A DNA stretch of 64,000 nucleotides. Origin: an uncultured Anaerolineae bacterium. GTDB taxonomy: Bacteria > Chloroflexota > Anaerolineae > Aggregatilineales > Phototrophicaceae. The notes below the pieces were generated by a model. It worked only from the letters and a program-made list of their open reading frames with translations, did no database searches and had not been told where the DNA came from. Numbering within the stretch: position 1 is the stretch's first letter; each line of letters starts with the position of its first letter. The stretch covers positions 82,650 to 146,649 of the forward strand of contig CALKJO010000008.1 of the NCBI GenBank assembly GCA_937995825.1, read 5' to 3'. Made by a program: the position numbers and the translations under genes. Shown here piece after piece: positions 25,790-33,621 of this stretch.

Positions 25790-26041
25790 ATGATCTACGA
25801 TCTCCTTGAAGACACGTTCCTGATGGTTGATTACAGCGACGACGACGCGCTGGAGAACGATAATCTCGAAGACGAGAGAATCTTCGAAGAAGATGATCTG
25901 GACGACGACTTTTACGACGACGACGAAGAAGAAGAAGAAGACGACGACGACGACTTGTACGACGACGACGACTTTTACGACGACGACGACGACGACTTTT
26001 ACGACGACGACGATTTCTACGACGATGATGACGAGCTTTAA
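25790..26041 (+). CDS. Extremely acidic Asp/Glu-repeat small protein
   Basis: About 51 of 83 residues are Asp or Glu, with one Arg and no Lys. The second half is a repeat of FYDDD or LYDDDD units (FY four times, LY once), with one Glu-run of five. The start at 25790 has GAGAG eight bases upstream, and an ATG at 25769 would add seven residues. Its stop lies inside the start of the next gene (overlap about 17 bp), which suggests translational coupling. Such a chain is disordered and could bind cations or basic proteins. I do not recognise a family, but the frame is supported by the ribosome site, a non-repetitive N-terminal third and the overlap. Confidence 0.65.
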   Translation: MIYDLLEDTFLMVDYSDDDALENDNLEDERIFEEDDLDDDFYDDDEEEEEDDDDDLYDDDDFYDDDDDDFYDDDDFYDDDDEL

Positions 26042-27017
26042 TGCTCGCGCCCTGCGTCTGCTGCGGTGGAGTGGGCTTGCGCTGGCGCTGCTGCTGATGT
26101 TCGGCGCAGCGTCAGCGCAGGACGCGCCGGTCGTCACGGTTGAAGCCGGCGATTTTCGCGCTCTAGCGGTCATCGAAGCTGGAATGCGCCTGCTCGTCGC
26201 AGATGCAGCGTCGGATCATGTCCGCGTTTATGACATCACCCAGATCAGCGCGCCGACGCTGATCACCTCTGCTAGTTTGGCTGGCACGCCGCTGGCGCTG
26301 GCATCCGCGCAGGACTTCGCCATTGCCGCCGTTCGCACTGGAGGACGGGAGGATGCGCTCGAAGTGATCACGGCGCTGCCGTATAACCGGCGTTTCCCAT
26401 ACATGATGATCAACTTTATCGAAGTCCCGCGCGGAGTCAGAGATATTAGCCTGTCCCCGGATGGTGGACGCGGGATTGCTATCGGTGAGAATGCTTATAC
26501 ACTGCTGGAGATCATCGCACCGGAGGAAATTAGCGCGGTCACCATCGAGACAGAGCGCATGATTAGCGCTGCCGCGATCGCAGATCAGCGCGTGTTCATT
26601 GCATTTGAGGGCGAAGCCGCGCTCCAGGTTCTGCTGATCCGCAGCGGCGCGAGCGCAGCGCCGGAAGCGACCATCGCGCTGGACTCGCCCGTTCGCGGAA
26701 TCGCCGTCAGCGCGGATGGCGCGCTGGTCGGTGTTCTTACTGAAGGTCAGATATTCATCCTCGACTTATCCGACCTGTCCGTCCGCGCGCAGAGTGCAGC
26801 ACAGGCGTCCGCGCTGCGCTTTATCGATGCGGACAGCGCCGATGTGGTAACTCTGGACGCAGCGCGGACGCGCATTCAGCTTTACGATCTCCGAGGGGAC
26901 GCGCTGCGCGCCCTGAACGCGCTGCAGCTGAGCCAGGCGGCGCGCCAGCTTACGACTTTCGGCGACTTCATCTTCGTCACCGACGGCGGCAGCGTCAATA
27001 TCTTCAGCGCGCGCTGA
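26025..27017 (+). CDS. Secreted beta-propeller (LVIVD/YVTN-like repeat) protein
   Basis: A 330-residue exported protein. The true N-terminus is MMTSFNARALRLLRW followed by a hydrophobic core and ASAQD cleavage site. The same frame is open upstream only because it reads the Asp repeat of the previous gene in another phase (runs of Thr). The mature part has repeated blade-like units such as FRALAVIEAGMRLLVADAAS, VRDISLSPDGGRGIAIGEN and VRGIAVSADGALVGVLTEG, as in LVIVD or YVTN propellers. No catalytic residues stand out. It overlaps the acidic-protein gene, so the two may act together at the cell surface. Confidence 0.8.
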   Translation: MMTSFNARALRLLRWSGLALALLLMFGAASAQDAPVVTVEAGDFRALAVIEAGMRLLVADAASDHVRVYDITQISAPTLITSASLAGTPLALASAQDFAIAAVRTGGREDALEVITALPYNRRFPYMMINFIEVPRGVRDISLSPDGGRGIAIGENAYTLLEIIAPEEISAVTIETERMISAAAIADQRVFIAFEGEAALQVLLIRSGASAAPEATIALDSPVRGIAVSADGALVGVLTEGQIFILDLSDLSVRAQSAAQASALRFIDADSADVVTLDAARTRIQLYDLRGDALRALNALQLSQAARQLTTFGDFIFVTDGGSVNIFSAR

Positions 27018-27096
27018 GAAAAACGGGCAGGCTTGAGAAGCCCGGTGCAGATATGCATCAGCGCCGTCTGCGTCAGGATGTGCTAGTGCGCTGATC

Positions 27097-27570
27097 TCAG
27101 CCGCCCGACGGCGTCACCACTGGCACGAGATCGAGCGGGGTATTGGTCGGGATCGGCAGCGCTGTGTCGGTCGGCGCGGGCGTGCTGGTCGGGATCGGCA
27201 GCGGCGTATCGGTCAGGAGCGGCGTCAGCGTCGGCGCGGGCGTGATCGTTGGGAAGATGAACGGGGTCGCGGTCGGCTGCGGGGGGGGGATGAAGATCGG
27301 CGGCTGCGTCACGATCTGAAAGGTCGGCTGAATGATCTGCACCTGGGTGAAGGTCGGCGGGATAGTTGCGCCTTCGCCTGGATTGGTTCGGGTCGGTAAA
27401 ACAACCGTTGTTGGGGGAAGTGTCTGAATGGGCGCGGTTGGTGTGGGGCGGTTTGGCTGCGGCGCAGTACTCCAGAGCAGCAGCCCGGCGCAGTAAAACG
27501 GCAGTGTAGCGACAATGATGCCAAAGAAAACGATCCTGAGCTGGCGGCGCTGGCGTTCAACAGGATTCAT
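27097..27570 (-). CDS. Single-pass membrane protein with Pro/Thr-rich tail
   Basis: A 157-residue protein. A basic start (NPVERQRRQLR) is followed by one hydrophobic helix at about 12-33. The remaining 120 residues are almost entirely Pro, Thr, Ile, Leu and Gln, with units such as TDTPLPIPTSTPAPTDTAL. This is a low-complexity extracellular tail, possibly glycosylated or wall-spanning. No domain is recognised. It is on the strand opposite the propeller gene, 80 bp from its stop. Confidence 0.6.
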   Translation of the reverse strand: MNPVERQRRQLRIVFFGIIVATLPFYCAGLLLWSTAPQPNRPTPTAPIQTLPPTTVVLPTRTNPGEGATIPPTFTQVQIIQPTFQIVTQPPIFIPPPQPTATPFIFPTITPAPTLTPLLTDTPLPIPTSTPAPTDTALPIPTNTPLDLVPVVTPSGG

Positions 27571-27632
27571 TCCGTGTGCTTTCTTAAGTATGTATGCCCT
27601 TATGCCCTGTCACCGCCTAATCATAGCACAAC

Positions 27633-28463
27633 TCAACAGCCAAACGGCACGCTGATGTTGTACGCCGTACCTACGTCATACAGGTCATAGCGCAGCGAGA
27701 CACTCCCGCTGACCGGAAGCTGACGGTCGAAGATCAGCGCATTGTCCACGTTCAGATTGACGTAGAAGCGCACGACGGCGCGCGCGCTCGGCGCGATCCA
27801 CAATTCGCCGCTCTCAAACACTACCTGTCCGCCGTCCGCCAGCGCAATCGACGGCACGCGCAGATCATCCGCTGTGAAATCGTACTGCCAGACGGATGCG
27901 CCGTTGATCACCGCGCTGCGTCCGGTGGGAGTCGCATTGATCACGCCGCCCACCAGATCGCTGGCGCGCAAGTCTGCCGCCAATGCCGCGTCCCGTGAGG
28001 CGCTCCCGCCGCTTAAACACACCCCCTCACGCACTAGAAACGCATCAGGACCCAGCCGCACCGCCTCATAGCGGACATTTTCCGTTTGCCCGATTAGCTC
28101 GCCCTCCGTGCTGACCAGCACGCGCCGCGCTGTCGCTAGCTGGTTGTACCAGACCTCCGCGCGCGCTGATGCTCGCGTCTGGCGCGGGGTTCGAGCGAAG
28201 ACGCCGTCAAACTCCAACTGCACGACATAGCGCCAGCCTTCCAGCGCGGTCAGACCCTCATCGATGCGCGCAAAGCCAGTCTGCGGGCGGTCAAACGGCG
28301 GCGGCGGCGGATTCTGCGTCAGCGGCAGCGTCGTCGCCAGCGCATCGAGGCTCGCCAGCGTGGGCATTTCCGGCTGGCGCGCCACCCGTCCGCACCCCAC
28401 CACAGCCCACGCTATCGCCAACAGCAGCGCTATCCGTTTCATCCTCATCATCCCGATTTTCAT
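27633..28463 (-). CDS. Lipoprotein of unknown function
   Basis: About 276 residues. A lipobox-like sequence AIAWAVVGCGR follows a short hydrophobic stretch, so the Cys is probably lipid-modified and the protein is anchored outside the cytoplasmic membrane. A Pro-rich segment (NPPPPPFDRP) follows. The rest is mainly beta-strand-like and shares the general look of LolA/LppX-like lipid-binding lipoproteins, which is only a suggestion. The ATG at 28463 has GAGAG five bases upstream. Later ATGs at 28451, 28448 and 28442 are possible, and the frame is open to 28532. Confidence 0.65.
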   Translation of the reverse strand: MKIGMMRMKRIALLLAIAWAVVGCGRVARQPEMPTLASLDALATTLPLTQNPPPPPFDRPQTGFARIDEGLTALEGWRYVVQLEFDGVFARTPRQTRASARAEVWYNQLATARRVLVSTEGELIGQTENVRYEAVRLGPDAFLVREGVCLSGGSASRDAALAADLRASDLVGGVINATPTGRSAVINGASVWQYDFTADDLRVPSIALADGGQVVFESGELWIAPSARAVVRFYVNLNVDNALIFDRQLPVSGSVSLRYDLYDVGTAYNISVPFGC

Positions 28464-28569
28464 GATCGCTCTCATTCTACCCCGCCCGCTCGACAATGCG
28501 CTATCGCGCGCAGCAGCATCGCTCAACATCAAGAAAAGATTAAATACCTGAGCTTGATATTTAATTCGC

Positions 28570-28590
28570 CTAACCCTTATGCTTAACGTG
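28570..28590 (+). promoter_or_regulatory. Candidate Pho-box-like repeats upstream of the fasciclin-PstS gene
   Basis: CTAAC and CTTAAC recur within 18 bp, about 100 bp upstream of the ATG, in an AT-rich stretch unlike its surroundings. Similar TTAAC-type repeats lie before pstC. PhoP/SphR-type regulators bind tandem TTAAC-like repeats in other bacteria. Confidence 0.35.
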
Positions 28591-28685
28591 AAAATTAGGG
28601 GCGATTAATTTGAGGCGGATAAATTTACTCAAGCATCACGTGGACTTCTGTCCAGAATGTTTCTATGTTAGGAGAGGTTGCACAC

Positions 28686-30062
28686 ATGAAGAAGCTTCTC
28701 GTTGTTCTTGCGGCGCTGATACTGGCGCTGCCCGTTTTCGGAGTTTCGGCTCAGGAAGGCACGATTGTCGATGTTGCGGTGTCCAACCCCGACTTCAGCA
28801 CGCTGGTTGCAGCAGTGCAGGCAGCGGGTCTGGTCGATGTCCTCAACAGCGAAGGTCCGTTCACCGTTTTCGCCCCCACCAACGCGGCGTTTGAAGCGCT
28901 GCCGGCGCGCACGATCAATTATCTGCTCGCCAACACCGATCTGCTGACCCAGGTGCTGACCTACCACGTGATCGCGGGCAATGCGATCATGAGCGAGACG
29001 GTGCTGGGTCTGGCGGAACCCACCGAAGTGGAGACCGCGCAGGGTGGCACGGTGCTGGTTGACCCGGCTGGGCGCGTTGAAGGCGCGAACATCATCGCTG
29101 TCGATGTGATGGCGAGCAACGGCGTGATCCATGTCATCGACCGCGTCATCCTGCCGCCGATCACCCTGCCGGAGATCGATCCGCTGTCGGTCATGGGCGA
29201 CATCATCACCGCGGGCAGCTCGACGGTCTTCCCGCTGACCGACTGGGTCGCGTCCGAATTCCGCAATGACGGCTATGCTGGGAATATCACCGTTGACATG
29301 ATCGGCACGGGCGCGGGCTTCGAGCGCTTCTGCGTCGCCGGCGAGACCGACATCTCCAATGCCAGCCGCCCGATCCGCCAGCGTGAAATTGACTCGTGCA
29401 AGGCGCTTAACCCGCCGCGCGATCCGCTGGAATTCTTTGTTGCCGTGGACGCGCTCGCCGTGGTGGTTCCGGAGACCAACACCTTCGCTGATAACCTGAC
29501 GATTGATCAGCTCGCCCGCATCTTCAGCGGTGAACTGCGCATGTGGAGCGATGTCAATCCCTCCTGGCCCGCACAAACAATCCAGCTCTACAGCCCCGGC
29601 ACCGACAGCGGCACCTTCGACTACTTCGTTGAAGCCGTGATGGACAAAGTGCTGGGTGAGGCTGGTCGCGACGCCATCATCAACGCACCCGGCATCCAGT
29701 TCAGCGAAGATGACAACGTGCTGGTTGCCGGCGTCGAGGCGAGTCCCTTCTCCATCGGCTACTTCGGTTTCGCTTACTATGTCGATGAAACTGACCGCCT
29801 GAACGCCGTTCCCATCGAGGGTATCGAGGCGAGCGGAGAGAATGCGGAAAATGGCACTTATCCGCTGGCGCGTCCGCTCTTCATCTACAGCGATGCGGGT
29901 ATCTTTGCGCGCAAGCCGCAGGTCGCTGATTTTGTCAACTACTACCTGAGCGTCGTTCAGGAGGCCGCGCTGGCTGTCGGTTACTTCCCGACCAGCCGCC
30001 AGGGCTACCGTACTGCGCAGCTTGAGTGGCTGATTGGCGTCGATCTGGCATCGCGGATGTAG
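28686..30062 (+). CDS. pstS: Fasciclin-PstS fusion: phosphate-binding protein
   Basis: A 458-residue exported protein. The signal peptide is MKKLLVVLAALILALPV with cleavage near VSAQ. Residues about 20-160 are a fasciclin (FAS1) domain with LLSEGPFTVFAPTNAAF-type motifs (seen as EGPFTVFAPTNAAFEALPA) and LTYHVIAGN and NGVIHVIDRVILPP. Residues about 165-458 are a PstS-type phosphate-binding domain with ITAGSSTVFPLTDWVA and PGTDSGTFDYFVEA. FAS1 domains mediate cell-surface adhesion. The fusion is unusual, as PstS is normally a stand-alone domain. GGAGAGG lies eight bases before the ATG. The pstCAB genes follow after a terminator-like hairpin. Confidence 0.9.
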   Translation: MKKLLVVLAALILALPVFGVSAQEGTIVDVAVSNPDFSTLVAAVQAAGLVDVLNSEGPFTVFAPTNAAFEALPARTINYLLANTDLLTQVLTYHVIAGNAIMSETVLGLAEPTEVETAQGGTVLVDPAGRVEGANIIAVDVMASNGVIHVIDRVILPPITLPEIDPLSVMGDIITAGSSTVFPLTDWVASEFRNDGYAGNITVDMIGTGAGFERFCVAGETDISNASRPIRQREIDSCKALNPPRDPLEFFVAVDALAVVVPETNTFADNLTIDQLARIFSGELRMWSDVNPSWPAQTIQLYSPGTDSGTFDYFVEAVMDKVLGEAGRDAIINAPGIQFSEDDNVLVAGVEASPFSIGYFGFAYYVDETDRLNAVPIEGIEASGENAENGTYPLARPLFIYSDAGIFARKPQVADFVNYYLSVVQEAALAVGYFPTSRQGYRTAQLEWLIGVDLASRM

Positions 30063-30091
30063 GCGTTAGCTTAAACGAAGCTGACTGCAAC

Positions 30092-30119
30092 AAGAGGCAC
30101 ATCTTCGGGTGTGCCTCTT
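30092..30119 (+). terminator. Hairpin with UUCG tetraloop after the PstS-fusion gene
   Basis: AAGAGGCACA (30092-30101) pairs with TGTGCCTCTT (30110-30119). Inside, a TC/GG step closes a TTCG tetraloop, giving about 12 bp in total, followed by TTTCTCTG. It is a strong intrinsic terminator or attenuator between the binding protein and pstC. Confidence 0.75.
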
Positions 30120-30143
30120 TCTCTGTTACATCCTGCATTAAGT

Positions 30144-30187
30144 ATAACCTAACGTTTCTTAACAAATTTTTCCTTCAATATTTAACA
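30144..30187 (+). promoter_or_regulatory. Candidate Pho-box-like cluster upstream of pstC
   Basis: TAAC-type repeats occur at 30145, 30150, 30160 (CTTAACA) and 30183 (TTTAACA) in an AT-rich stretch between the UUCG hairpin and pstC. The 10 and 23 bp spacings are close to one and two DNA turns. A second, separate promoter for pstCAB is implied by the terminator upstream. Confidence 0.4.
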
Positions 30188-30356
30188 ATCAGGCGCTAGG
30201 ATGCTAAATATGGATGCGCTGGTTAAACTATTAAGCTCATCCCATTCTAGATAAGTGCGCGGCATCACTGCATGCCCGCGCCTGATTTGAACGAGTGCCT
30301 TGGCACGGTAATGAGATGCAGAGTGCGCCTAGAGAGAACAAGGAGGGGGTACAGTT

Positions 30357-31382
30357 ATGGAGTCGCAGATAAAAGCTGGACAGCAAGCCGATATAAGCGT
30401 TGGCATCGCGCGTGACGTTTTCAGAAATGTGCGCCGTGCTGAAGCCGACGGACGCCCGATCCTGACGCAACGCGCTCGTCCGTTTGAAGATGCCGCCCGC
30501 ATTTTCCTGATCCTGTGCGCAATGCTCTCGATCTTCACCACTATCGGCATCCTCCTGGTCTTAGGCAACGAGTCGCTGCTGCTGTTCATCAATGAGGGGT
30601 TGAGCCTGATCGAGTTCCTGACTGGGACGGAATGGCGGCCGCAGTCTGGCAGTTTTGGCATCCTCCCGCTTCTTTCCGCAACCATCAAGACCAGCGTGAT
30701 CGCCATGCTGGTGGCGACGCCGCTTGGCTTAGGCGCTGCCATCTACCTCGGTGAATATGCGCCGCAGCGTCTGCGCGCCGCGCTCAAGCCGATTCTGGAG
30801 CTGCTTGCGGGCATTCCGACGGTGGTCTATGGCTATTTTGCTATCTCCTTCATGACGCCGCTGCTGCGCGGTCTGCTTAACAGCCCGTCGTTTTTCAATC
30901 CCAACGGTACTGAGATCCTTCAGTTCTATAACAATGTCTCGCCCGGCATCATCATGGGCATCATGATCTTCCCCACCATCGTCTCGATGAGTGAGGACGC
31001 TCTGAGCGCCGTGCCGCGCGCGCTGCGCGAAGCATCCTACGGCTTAGGCGCGACCAAATTTGAAACCATTATCAGGGTGATTTTGCCTGCCGCCCTTTCG
31101 GGCATCGCAGCCGCCATCATCGTCGGTTTATCGCGGGCGGTCGGTGAGACAATGATCGTGGCGCTGGCATCCGGCGCCGGTCCTAACTACGACTGGAACC
31201 CGTTCGTCTTCGCCGAGACCATGACCGCCCATATCGCCCGTATTTCCAGCGGTGACCTGAGCTATGGATCGGTCGATTACGAAAGCCTTTTCTCCATCGG
31301 TCTGACCCTGTTCTTTCTCACGCTTGGCTTGAACATCCTTAGCCGCTGGATCACGAATAAATTCCGTGAGGTGTATCAATGA
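30357..31382 (+). CDS. pstC: Phosphate ABC transporter permease PstC
   Basis: A 341-residue permease of the high-affinity phosphate importer. The N-terminal 50 residues are cytoplasmic, then about six membrane helices follow. The binding-protein-dependent permease region is seen in LAGIPTVVYGYFAI and the EAA loop in ALREASYGLGATKFETII (about residues 222-240). AAGGAGGG precedes the ATG. The stop overlaps pstA by 4 bp. It forms a heterodimer with PstA. Confidence 0.95.
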   Translation: MESQIKAGQQADISVGIARDVFRNVRRAEADGRPILTQRARPFEDAARIFLILCAMLSIFTTIGILLVLGNESLLLFINEGLSLIEFLTGTEWRPQSGSFGILPLLSATIKTSVIAMLVATPLGLGAAIYLGEYAPQRLRAALKPILELLAGIPTVVYGYFAISFMTPLLRGLLNSPSFFNPNGTEILQFYNNVSPGIIMGIMIFPTIVSMSEDALSAVPRALREASYGLGATKFETIIRVILPAALSGIAAAIIVGLSRAVGETMIVALASGAGPNYDWNPFVFAETMTAHIARISSGDLSYGSVDYESLFSIGLTLFFLTLGLNILSRWITNKFREVYQ

Positions 31383-32755
31383 GCGCTGTTGAAGTGCCAA
31401 ATACACAGCCAATTGATGGTCGTTTGCTGGCGGGCGCGGAGTTCACTCGTCAGCTTGCCGCTCGGCAGCGGCGCGGCAGGCTGTGGGCGCGGTTCTTCTC
31501 GCTGTCTACCGTTGTTGCTGTCGTCGCGCTGATCACGCTGCTATTGAGCATCATCAACGACGCCTTCGGCTTTGTGATTTCAACCTATCGCGTCGATCCG
31601 ACTACGCTGGCTCCAGATGGCAATCTGGAACTACTTTCCAACGAAGAGCTCGCGGCACTGCTGCCTGAGCGGCGCTTAGGCGCGTATCTGCGTGACAATC
31701 TGAGCGTCGTGCCGCCGACGGAATTTCCATCTGTGCCACTCGGTCAGGCGCTGCCAGGCGCAATCCTACCTCCGGGCGTGGCGGAGAAGACCTTCGCCGA
31801 GACAACGGTTGAGGAACGCCGCTCCATCCTCGCCAACAACTTGAATGTCGATCTGCTCGCTTCGCTGGTCGAACTCGACGTGGTCAGCGAAGATGTGCGC
31901 GAGACCTACACGCTGATCGAGTCGCTGTTTGAGCGTGACCGGATCGAGCGCGAATATGAGGAAAAGTTTGGCGGCGCGTCCGCCACCGATACGGTCAAGT
32001 ATTTCCGATCTTGGCTGAGCCTGGACTTCATCACTGCGCCACAAGCCAGCAGCCCGGAAGTTGCAGGCATCCGCACAGCGATCCTCGGCACGGTCTGGAT
32101 CATGGCGATCACCGTGGTGTTCTCGTTTATCGTCGGAGTCGGCGCAGCGATTTATCTTGAAGAATACGCAACCGGCAATAATCCCCTCGAGCGCTTTATT
32201 GAGACCAACATTCGCAATCTCGCCGGCGTCCCATCGATCATTTATGGTCTGCTGGGTCTGGCAGTGTTCGTCCGCGTGCTTGAAGGCATCACCCAGGGGC
32301 GCACGATCCTGTCCGCCTCGCTGACGATGGGCTTGCTGGTGCTGCCGGTCATCATCATCAACGCGCAAGAAGCGCTGCGCGCTGTACCATCATCGCTGCG
32401 CGAAGCCTCTTTCGGCTTGGGCGCGACGCGCTGGCAAACGATCCTGCGTACAGTGCTGCCCTCGGCGATGCCTGGCATCCTAACCGGGACGATCCTGGCG
32501 ATGTCGCGCGCTATCGGCGAGACTGCCCCGCTGATCGTGATTGGCGCATCTACGACAATCTTTGTCGATCCCAGCAGTGTCGTGAGCAAATTCACCGCGC
32601 TCCCGATTCAGATTTATGATTGGACGAGGCGCCCGCAAGACGATTTTCGTTCCATCGCTGCAGCGGGTATTCTCGTCCTGCTCGTCCTGCTGATCGGGCT
32701 GAACGCGACCGCAATCATTTTACGCCAGCGCATTAGAAGGAGTCTGCAATCGTGA
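31379..32755 (+). CDS. pstA: Phosphate ABC transporter permease PstA with large insertion
   Basis: A 458-residue protein, long compared with typical PstA (about 280-300). One helix lies at about 35-58, then a hydrophilic stretch of some 170 residues (to about 230) with charged segments such as [15 protein letters not shown]. The usual five-helix permease core follows, with [15 protein letters not shown], the EAA motif [17 protein letters not shown] and [16 protein letters not shown]. The insert should face the outside and may contact the enlarged fasciclin-PstS protein. It overlaps both pstC and pstB by 4 bp. Confidence 0.93.
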   Translation: MSAVEVPNTQPIDGRLLAGAEFTRQLAARQRRGRLWARFFSLSTVVAVVALITLLLSIINDAFGFVISTYRVDPTTLAPDGNLELLSNEELAALLPERRLGAYLRDNLSVVPPTEFPSVPLGQALPGAILPPGVAEKTFAETTVEERRSILANNLNVDLLASLVELDVVSEDVRETYTLIESLFERDRIEREYEEKFGGASATDTVKYFRSWLSLDFITAPQASSPEVAGIRTAILGTVWIMAITVVFSFIVGVGAAIYLEEYATGNNPLERFIETNIRNLAGVPSIIYGLLGLAVFVRVLEGITQGRTILSASLTMGLLVLPVIIINAQEALRAVPSSLREASFGLGATRWQTILRTVLPSAMPGILTGTILAMSRAIGETAPLIVIGASTTIFVDPSSVVSKFTALPIQIYDWTRRPQDDFRSIAAAGILVLLVLLIGLNATAIILRQRIRRSLQS

Positions 32756-33567
32756 GCGCGACCAACAGCGGCAGCGCCTATTCGTTTGAACTGAAGGACA
32801 TGAATGTCTACTACAGCGACAAGCTTGCAGTGGACAGTGTCACTCTCTCCATTCAAGCACGCAAGATCACCGCGTTCATTGGGCCTTCCGGCTGCGGCAA
32901 AAGCACCGTGCTGCGCGCCCTGAATCGGATGAACGACCTGATCCCCGGCGCAAAGGTCACGGGCGATGTCCGCTTTATGGGGCGCAACCTGTATGATCCC
33001 AATGTCGATCCGGTTGAGGTGCGCCGGCGCATCGGGATGGTCTTTCAGAAGCCGAATCCCTTCCCCAAGAGCATCTATGACAATGTCGCCTATGGGCCGC
33101 GTCTGCTCGGCATCCGCCAGAAATCGACGCTCGATGATATCGTCGAAAATTCGCTGAAAAGCGCTTTCCTGTGGGATGAAGTCAAAGGCGATCTGAAAAA
33201 ATCCGGGCTGGCGCTCTCCGGCGGTCAGCAGCAGCGCCTGTGCATTGCCCGCACCATTGCCGTTGAGCCGGAAGTCATTCTGATGGACGAACCGTGTTCA
33301 GCGCTTGACCCGATTGCGACTCAGGCGATTGAGGATCTGATGCTGGAGCTGGTCAAGAAATATACGATTGTGATCGTGACCCATAACATGGGGCAGGCGC
33401 AGCGCGTCAGTGATTTCACCGCTTTCTACAGCATCCGCAAGGCAGCCGAGGCGGACGGAATCGAGCGGCGTTGGGGGCTGCTGGTCGAGTATGCCCCAAC
33501 CGAGCAGCTTTTCAGCCGACCGACATCTGAGGAAACTGAGCGCTACATTCGTGGTGAATTCGGTTGA
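32752..33567 (+). CDS. pstB: Phosphate ABC transporter ATP-binding protein PstB
   Basis: The ATPase subunit, 271 residues. Walker A is [20 protein letters not shown], the signature [14 protein letters not shown] and Walker [14 protein letters not shown], with the H-loop His in [12 protein letters not shown]. These are the classical PstB features. The start overlaps the end of pstA by 4 bp. No phoU follows: the next gene is on the other strand beyond a perfect 28-bp palindrome. Confidence 0.96.
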   Translation: MSATNSGSAYSFELKDMNVYYSDKLAVDSVTLSIQARKITAFIGPSGCGKSTVLRALNRMNDLIPGAKVTGDVRFMGRNLYDPNVDPVEVRRRIGMVFQKPNPFPKSIYDNVAYGPRLLGIRQKSTLDDIVENSLKSAFLWDEVKGDLKKSGLALSGGQQQRLCIARTIAVEPEVILMDEPCSALDPIATQAIEDLMLELVKKYTIVIVTHNMGQAQRVSDFTAFYSIRKAAEADGIERRWGLLVEYAPTEQLFSRPTSEETERYIRGEFG

Positions 33568-33578
33568 TCGTCAGTTCG

Positions 33579-33606
33579 CATGGGGGCGGAGCGCTCCGCC
33601 CCCATG
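33579..33606. terminator. Perfect 28-bp palindrome between convergent genes
   Basis: CATGGGGGCGGAGC is followed directly by its reverse complement, with no mismatch. It lies between the pstB stop (33567) and the permease stop (33622), and would fold into a very stable GC hairpin in either transcript. No U-run follows, so it may be a bidirectional terminator or an RNA-processing block. Confidence 0.6.
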
Positions 33607-33621
33607 TTCCTCGTCACGGCG

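Noticed and set aside
25827..26024. N-terminal Thr-rich extension of the propeller protein
   Set aside because: It is the Asp repeat of the previous gene read in another phase; a signal peptide begins at 26025.
25900..26035. GAC-rich repeat as a CRISPR or satellite
   Set aside because: The periodicity follows Asp codons in one frame with no spacers, so it is a coding repeat.
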